From a virus, in the IMG/VR virus record IMGVR_UViG_3300030117_003910, positions 1 to 33,780 of that record: a stretch of 33,780 bases of DNA; one strand, given 5' to 3'. Within the stretch, counting starts at the first letter, position 1. The number at the start of each line of letters is the position of its first letter. Shown here piece by piece: positions 29,211-33,780 of this stretch. A model generated the notes under the pieces. It had not been told where the DNA came from, did no database searches, and saw nothing but the letters and a program-made list of their open reading frames with translations. The position numbers and the translations under genes are program-made.

Positions 29211-29600
29211 ATGTGGAAAGACATCCTAAAACAAGACAATAAACGATTTGATGATGAAAGAGAAGATTTAGAAATTAAATTAGAACAATTAGTTGAAGAT
29301 TGGGGAAAAAGTCAAGATATTAGCGACTTTGAATACTTTGCTGATTATAACGGCCCGAATCTTGATGGAGTTGAAATTGATGTCACTTTTGAAGATATGT
29401 ATGAAGGTGAAGAAGATTTATCCCAAGAAGAAAAATTAGAAGAAGATGTTGGTTATTACCGAATAGATTTCCGTAGCACAAAATATGAAGAATTTGCTAT
29501 GGGTGATTATACTTACAATAATGGATTTGAGATGCACGAATTTACTCCTGAAAAATTAGACATTAACGAATTAAAGGAAGCCATAAGGGGATTATCATGA
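29211..29600 (+). CDS. tagged acidic protein, 129 aa
   Basis: MWKDILKQDN tag followed by a very acidic protein (EDLEIKLEQLVEDWGK, EDMYEGEEDLSQEEK). Strands in the second half. The stop overlaps the next start as ATGA. The acidity could mimic DNA; unproven. Confidence 0.75.
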   Translation: MWKDILKQDNKRFDDEREDLEIKLEQLVEDWGKSQDISDFEYFADYNGPNLDGVEIDVTFEDMYEGEEDLSQEEKLEEDVGYYRIDFRSTKYEEFAMGDYTYNNGFEMHEFTPEKLDINELKEAIRGLS

Positions 29601-29839
29601 CATGGAAGGACAAACTCAAAAAATATGAAGGCCCAGAATCAGAAAGATACAGAACTCTTGGTTCAGCATATAATCCTGACCCTGATGAAGAAGATAGATA
29701 TGAAGAAATGGTGGAAGATATTTGCATTAGATGTGGTAAGAAATTAAAGGAAAATGAAGGATTTACTGATACCCGACTTGGAAGACAATATGATAATATT
29801 TGCGATGCCTGTAAGAGAAAAAATCCGAATGACCCTTAA
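29597..29839 (+). CDS. tagged zinc-finger protein, 80 aa
   Basis: MTWKDKLKKY tag, acidic middle, then CIRCGKK (about residue 47) and CDACKRK (about 70), two CxxC pairs of a zinc ribbon. Confidence 0.75.
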   Translation: MTWKDKLKKYEGPESERYRTLGSAYNPDPDEEDRYEEMVEDICIRCGKKLKENEGFTDTRLGRQYDNICDACKRKNPNDP

Positions 29840-29848
29840 GGTGATATT

Positions 29849-30046
29849 ATGTGGAAAGATGAAATCAAGAAAAGAGAAATGGCTGAATTAATGTCTTTAA
29901 TTAAACAAGCAATGGATATTGCAATTAAAGAGGGCGAATCTGCGATTGGTGCAGATTTGGCTAAAATACTTCGTGCAGTTAAGAGAAAGGACGAATCTTC
30001 TAGGCTCTATACTGGAAGAAGGGTTCAATTTGGAGATGACCATTGA
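29849..30046 (+). CDS. tagged helical protein, 65 aa
   Basis: MWKDEIKKRE tag followed by helices (LIKQAMDIAIKEGESAIGADLAKILRAV) and a basic end. GGTGATATT ribosome binding site. Overlaps the next start by one base. Confidence 0.7.
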   Translation: MWKDEIKKREMAELMSLIKQAMDIAIKEGESAIGADLAKILRAVKRKDESSRLYTGRRVQFGDDH

Positions 30047-30309
30047 TGAGCGATTGGCGGGAACAACTCAAAAGAAATTATAATTTTAGCAAAACTATGA
30101 TTTCAGACCTTTACGAGATTTTAAGATATAATCCTAATTTGCCACTTCAATCAATTGTAGATGCATTAGGAAAAAGAGGACATCGGAGAGCATCTAAAAA
30201 GAATACTAGACAATATATGGAAAAAGACCCCAATATTAAATCAGTAATTGATACAAAAAGTTTTTCACATAGGCCAACTGTTTATTATTTAAAGGAGGAG
30301 AAAGCATGA
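30046..30309 (+). CDS. tagged protein with winged-helix-like domain, 87 aa
   Basis: MSDWREQLKR is a looser version of the tag. Then MISDLYEILRYNPNLPLQSIVDALGKRG ... KNTRQYMEK ... TVYYLKEEKA, a probable winged helix. Its end contains the AAAGGAGG site for the next gene. Confidence 0.7.
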   Translation: MSDWREQLKRNYNFSKTMISDLYEILRYNPNLPLQSIVDALGKRGHRRASKKNTRQYMEKDPNIKSVIDTKSFSHRPTVYYLKEEKA

Positions 30310-30452
30310 ATTGGAAAAGAATACTGAAGACAGAAAAGAAACAATTTGAAAAGAAAGGCGGAAAGCCAGACTTTTTGGATTTGGATAAGGACGGGAATAA
30401 AACCGAGCCTATGAAGGAAGCGGCAAAGGACGCTAAGAAAGGGAAGGAATGA
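30306..30452 (+). CDS. tagged 48-aa protein with EF-hand-like loop
   Basis: MNWKRILKTE tag, then PDFLDLDKDGNKTEPMKEA, where D-L-D-K-D-G-N-K-T-E fits a calcium-binding loop (DxDxDGxxxE). I recall the same LDLDxDGNKxEPM motif in small marine phage proteins. Strong ribosome binding site AAAGGAGG; overlaps the upstream stop. Confidence 0.7.
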   Translation: MNWKRILKTEKKQFEKKGGKPDFLDLDKDGNKTEPMKEAAKDAKKGKE

Positions 30453-30454
30453 AC

Positions 30455-30565
30455 ATGACCCGATGCCGCTACCTTGACCGTTGGTTTGATGAAGAGTCAA
30501 AGAAAGTTGATAAGGCAGAGGCCAAAACCAAGAAGTGTTTCGCTACTGGGGGGAAGAAGAAATGA
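30455..30565 (+). CDS. small hypothetical peptide, 36 aa
   Basis: ATG 30455 follows the previous stop closely (AAGGAATGAAC). Basic, with two Cys (TRCRYLDRW and KKCFATGGKKK); its end encodes the ribosome binding site for the next gene. No W-K-D-I-L-K tag. Confidence 0.5.
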   Translation: MTRCRYLDRWFDEESKKVDKAEAKTKKCFATGGKKK

Positions 30566-31323
30566 GTTGGTGGAGTATTCTTAAACAGATGGACTATAAC
30601 AAACTAAGTCCTGAGAAAAAGGAATTGATTAAGAGAGAAATGCTTAACGATGTTGGCTTTGATTTAGATATTGAAGATTTTACTTCCGATTTTCCTATCT
30701 ATTCTACGAATATGTATTATTCGGATATTGATAAAGAATATCAAGTGGGATTTCCTGACTATTTTAGATTTGCCGCTATTGGTGATTTAGATATTAGAGA
30801 TGAAACTCTTATGGGGCATATTGATTTCTTTATTGAGAACAGTAAAGACGAAGATGAATCATATTTTATTGGCTACATGGATGTTGATGAAGATTTAGAT
30901 GATGAAGCGATGGACTTTTTAGACAAATATGGTGAAGACTTAGATACCTTACGAGACTTGATGTTATTACCAGATTTCCAAGAAGAAACTCGTTTAATGT
31001 TTGTTTTTAGTAGAGAACCCGACTACAATAAATTAGTAGGATATTTGAAAGAGTCGGGCAAATGGGAAAGAGAAGATTTAGCGGAACGCATCGGTGAAGA
31101 AACGGGAAATAAAAGAGGGATGCAAAATAGAGAAATTGTGGAAGCATTAGATGATTTCCAAACACAATATTATGAAAATGAATATGCTGACCCAGAAACT
31201 AATCAAGAATTAGAAGCCCTTACTGTTGCTATAAGTAATGGGGACACTAAAAATTTAGAAAGAAGATTTCCAGAGGCTTATTTAATTTTTGGTGAAGCCG
31301 ACCTTTTGGGTGATTTAGAGTGA
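30562..31323 (+). CDS. tagged acidic protein, 253 aa
   Basis: MSWWSILKQM tag. Very acidic (DLDIEDFTSDFP, DEDESYFIGYMDVDEDLDDEAMDF). Helix/strand mix; EETRLMFVFSREPDYNKLVGYLKESGKW suggests an alpha/beta fold. ATGA with the upstream stop, GTGA with the next start. Confidence 0.75.
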   Translation: MSWWSILKQMDYNKLSPEKKELIKREMLNDVGFDLDIEDFTSDFPIYSTNMYYSDIDKEYQVGFPDYFRFAAIGDLDIRDETLMGHIDFFIENSKDEDESYFIGYMDVDEDLDDEAMDFLDKYGEDLDTLRDLMLLPDFQEETRLMFVFSREPDYNKLVGYLKESGKWEREDLAERIGEETGNKRGMQNREIVEALDDFQTQYYENEYADPETNQELEALTVAISNGDTKNLERRFPEAYLIFGEADLLGDLE

Positions 31324-31508
31324 ACTGGAAAGACATTCTCAAGTATTGCGAATATCATAGAAACCCGCCCGAACCAATTCCTGCAAAAGAAGAAGAAAAG
31401 ATGGTTGGAGCAATCACAACAGCAACACCAAACATCACCCGTGTAGCATTTTCACAAAGGAGGAAGAAGCGTGGTAAAGAAGACGAAAAAGAATCAAAGA
31501 AAGATTAA
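31320..31508 (+). CDS. tagged basic protein, 62 aa
   Basis: Starts at GTG 31320 overlapping the upstream TGA: MNWKDILKYC tag, Pro-rich stretch (NPPEPIPAKEEEK), then very basic end (FSQRRKKRGKEDEKESKKD) that overlaps the next gene by 38 bp and carries its AAAGGAGG site. The tag on a GTG start supports it. Confidence 0.7.
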   Translation: MNWKDILKYCEYHRNPPEPIPAKEEEKMVGAITTATPNITRVAFSQRRKKRGKEDEKESKKD

Positions 31509-33039
31509 TGGAAATACCTTTACACAGCAATTTGAAAACATTCAATTTGTTAAAGATTATAAAGCATGGAAAGATAATTGCGAGGGCGTTAGCGGAGAGG
31601 CCATGGGTGTAGAAAATATTCCTACTCTTTGGGACTTTTTAGATAAACACATTATTGCACCGTTTGTTCGTGATGAATCAGTCAATTCGGGAAAAGACGA
31701 TGGAAGTGAGGGTGCTTTAACTGTTCTTGATGGAATAGAAAGTATCATGGAAGGAGAGGTTATTGAAGACGGCGAGATTGATGACCTTCAAAAATTGTAT
31801 GATTATTTAAGAGAAATTGAAGATAACAAAGGGCCGGGCGATTTACAGTTAGACCCAAAAAGAATTTTCTTTACTGACAGAGTTTATGATGATGATGGCA
31901 AAGTTGTTGGAACCGAAGATGTTTTTGGGCATTATAAAACAAAAAATTATGTTAAAGGAAGAAAACTTAAAAATAAAGATTATGCAGGGGAGGCTGTTGA
32001 TGAGGGGTGGTATTCGGGAACTGGGAACCCTCCAAGTTTTGCTTTGTTCGGGGGAAATGCTACATTTGCTAAACCAAAAGGTTTAGTACAGATTTTAGAT
32101 GATGCTTTGAAAGCCCTCAAGCCATCCAAAGGAAAACCTGCTAAAACACAAATTGATGTTGAAATTGTTAATTTATCAGGTAGAAACGCAATTAATAAAT
32201 TAGCGGGTGTGGCTTCGGTAGAAAGATATTTTGACAAGGCAATTAACAATCAAATGTTTTGGGCAGAAAAAAGTGGAAAACTTTTGGTAAATAAATTATT
32301 AGCAGATGTTAAAACAAAACAGTTTGAAGTTTCCCCTAAAGAAGAGAATGCAGTAAAAGAGGCGGCGGGGGCAGGGGATAAAACCCCGGCTGGAAGAATT
32401 AAGACTTTTAAAATAAATAGCACAGGAACACCCATTATTCGTTTTATTCAGGCCGCATTACAAAGAGCGAACAAAAAGAAGGCTCCCGATGGTTATAGGG
32501 CTTGGACATCGGGGAAGCAGTTTGATTATCGTAAAACCGCAAAAGAGGTCTTTGGTGAAGACACCGGAAGATATGCCCCTGATGCAAAAGTCATTTCAAA
32601 GAGTTGGGCAGAGATTCTTAAGCAGGGATTTACCGACCAAGAAATAGATGCCCTTCTTAATGGCATGGCTGACCACATGGAAATGATTACTGAAAAAATG
32701 TTCATGGATGGGTATAAATCGGGATTTTATGATTTTGATAATTTTTGGGTTGATATTGAGGATAGAACTTTTTCTAGGGCAAAAGGCCCGGCTTTTAACT
32801 ATACATTTGCATATAGAAAACCTCCCGATTATGTTCCGTCCGGGGACACATTAATATTTGCAGAAGTTTTAATCGCTGGAACAGAAGATGGAAAGATAAA
32901 TGATGTTTTCTTTAACACAAGTGATTCTAAACAACAAATTAAAGATAGTTTTACTTTTATGCGATTACCAAACATTAGAAGTATAATGAGAAGATGGGCG
33001 AGAGAATTATCCGAATTCAAGAGAAAAATTATGGGGTGA
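31471..33039 (+). CDS. large hypothetical late protein with internal tag-like motif
   Basis: 522 residues from GTG 31471 after AAAGGAGG. Unrecognised; long alpha/beta regions, Gly/Lys-rich linkers (about 285-305) and a central KSWAEILKQG (S378-W379) identical in pattern to the N-terminal tags. Perhaps two units fused, the second starting at that motif. Its size and place right before the terminase-like gene suggest a virion protein. No capsid fold can be claimed by eye. Confidence 0.75.
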   Translation: MVKKTKKNQRKINGNTFTQQFENIQFVKDYKAWKDNCEGVSGEAMGVENIPTLWDFLDKHIIAPFVRDESVNSGKDDGSEGALTVLDGIESIMEGEVIEDGEIDDLQKLYDYLREIEDNKGPGDLQLDPKRIFFTDRVYDDDGKVVGTEDVFGHYKTKNYVKGRKLKNKDYAGEAVDEGWYSGTGNPPSFALFGGNATFAKPKGLVQILDDALKALKPSKGKPAKTQIDVEIVNLSGRNAINKLAGVASVERYFDKAINNQMFWAEKSGKLLVNKLLADVKTKQFEVSPKEENAVKEAAGAGDKTPAGRIKTFKINSTGTPIIRFIQAALQRANKKKAPDGYRAWTSGKQFDYRKTAKEVFGEDTGRYAPDAKVISKSWAEILKQGFTDQEIDALLNGMADHMEMITEKMFMDGYKSGFYDFDNFWVDIEDRTFSRAKGPAFNYTFAYRKPPDYVPSGDTLIFAEVLIAGTEDGKINDVFFNTSDSKQQIKDSFTFMRLPNIRSIMRRWARELSEFKRKIMG

Positions 33040-33043
33040 TATT

Positions 33044-33709
33044 ATGGCCGTTAATCGCAAGCGTTGTGGTTTTTGCCAGCATGAAAATCGTGCTGAATTA
33101 GAACAGGCTCTTGAGTCAAGAGCCATTACTTGCGATGATTTGGATATGCAGAACGGATGGAGAAGCGGAACGGCGGCTCAACATCAACGAAACCACATGG
33201 GCGATTTTGAAATGTCGTCAAACCCAAAGTGTGCCATCTGTATTGACCCTATGAGGAAGCATTATGAAGCGGCCCTTCATGGTGGAGACATTACTTCGGA
33301 GGCTATCGCTCAAGCACTTGATACCACGAAAGCGCAAGTGCAACGCCACATGAAGCACCACTTGACACCGATTGTTCAAGAGAATGCGGCCATGATGATT
33401 GCGAAAAAGGAAGTTAATGAGGTTGAAATGCTCGCAAATAATGTTCAGCGTTTAGACCATCGTTTAGACCAAGTGTTCAATGAATTAGGCAACGATTTAG
33501 ACCCAAAGATGATTGATGCGCTTACCAAGTTAGCCAGAGAAATTCGTGAGTCTTTGAAGTATATGATGGAATTCAAGGGCAAACTTGTTCACAAGAGACA
33601 GGACACAATTATTGTCGCACAGATGCAAATTGTCCAAGAAGTTTTAGCACAGAACAATCCTGAGATTTGGCTGGATATTAAGAGTAAAATGCAGGAGAGA
33701 TTACAATGA
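33044..33709 (+). CDS. terminase small subunit-like protein
   Basis: 221 residues. Two tandem units, each CxxC ... HTH ... H-x3-H (Cys8, Cys11, His47, His51; Cys63, Cys66, His102, His106), with ITSEAIAQALDTTKAQVQRHM as the clearer helix-turn-helix. A helical stretch (LTKLAREIRESLKYMMEFKGKL) follows, as in small terminases, and a final helix. Such proteins recognise the packaging site for the large terminase. Alternative: another HTH regulator. GGTGATATT ribosome binding site. Confidence 0.65.
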   Translation: MAVNRKRCGFCQHENRAELEQALESRAITCDDLDMQNGWRSGTAAQHQRNHMGDFEMSSNPKCAICIDPMRKHYEAALHGGDITSEAIAQALDTTKAQVQRHMKHHLTPIVQENAAMMIAKKEVNEVEMLANNVQRLDHRLDQVFNELGNDLDPKMIDALTKLAREIRESLKYMMEFKGKLVHKRQDTIIVAQMQIVQEVLAQNNPEIWLDIKSKMQERLQ

Positions 33710-33780
33710 GTTGGAAAGAAGTAGTAAAAGCAAAAGGAATGTCAAATGTTAAGTTTGACGACAAATCAATGTATGAAATT
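33706..33780 (+). CDS. start of a tagged gene (cut by window end)
   Basis: ATGA overlap with the terminase-like gene. The first 25 residues begin MSWKEVVKAKG, the tag motif again. The large terminase or a portal gene would be expected next, but the visible part does not identify it. Confidence 0.75.
   Translation, partial: MSWKEVVKAKGMSNVKFDDKSMYEI

Overview
The window looks like part of a double-stranded DNA virus of a euryarchaeon, most likely a relative of the marine magroviruses that infect Marine Group II (Poseidoniales). This is inferred from gene content. Archaeal replication and transcription proteins (clamp-loader small subunit, ATP-dependent DNA ligase, TFB, PC4-like and histone-fold proteins) sit beside a terminase-small-subunit-like gene, viral tRNAs and very dense overlapping genes. 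Most starts follow GGTGAT- or GGAGG-type ribosome binding sites, often with ATGA stop/start overlaps. No DNA polymerase, PCNA, portal, large terminase or capsid gene is visible, so this is only part of the genome.

Layout. (1) About 1-21.6 kb, all minus strand: early/replication block, read from a UvrD-like helicase at 21.6 kb leftwards. It carries a tRNA-Arg, many tiny Zn-binding proteins, a ubiquitin-like protein with a Gly-Gly end, TFB, a MazG-like hydrolase, an E1-like enzyme, a SANT-like protein, a JAMM protease, GroES- and GroEL-like chaperonins, a PC4-like protein, two histone-fold candidates, DNA ligase, a decayed LAGLIDADG-like protein, a clamp-loader-like ATPase ending in a PIP box, RFC small subunit, a candidate ssDNA-binding protein and a Sak4/RecA-like ATPase cut by the window edge. 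(2) 21.6-22.4 kb: tRNA-Leu, structured intergenic DNA and a membrane protein. (3) 22.4-27.7 kb: a different style of region. Small genes are separated by a GC hairpin and a palindrome ACCATATGGT lying about 50-60 bp before most starts, with a TATA-like box between and often no ribosome binding site. Several genes form one paralogous family. An 800-bp gene-free stretch with CGTCTCA iterons is a possible replication origin. Transcription switches from minus to plus at about 24.6 kb. (4) 27.9-33.8 kb, plus strand: AT-rich, probably late/virion block. Ten proteins begin with a shared tag, roughly M-x(0-2)-W-K-D-I-L-K. It ends with a small-terminase-like gene and the start of another tagged gene.

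How they fit together. The left arm would copy and repair the genome (clamp loader, ligase, helicase, annealing ATPase, SSB candidate), redirect host transcription (TFB, PC4), compact DNA (histone-fold proteins) and fold virion proteins (GroEL/ES). The most exciting candidate is a three-part ubiquitin-like pathway: modifier (15768-15977), E1 (11760-12317) and JAMM protease (10577-11275). Next come the N-terminal tag shared by the late genes, which may be a virion targeting signal, and the ACCATATGGT regulon.
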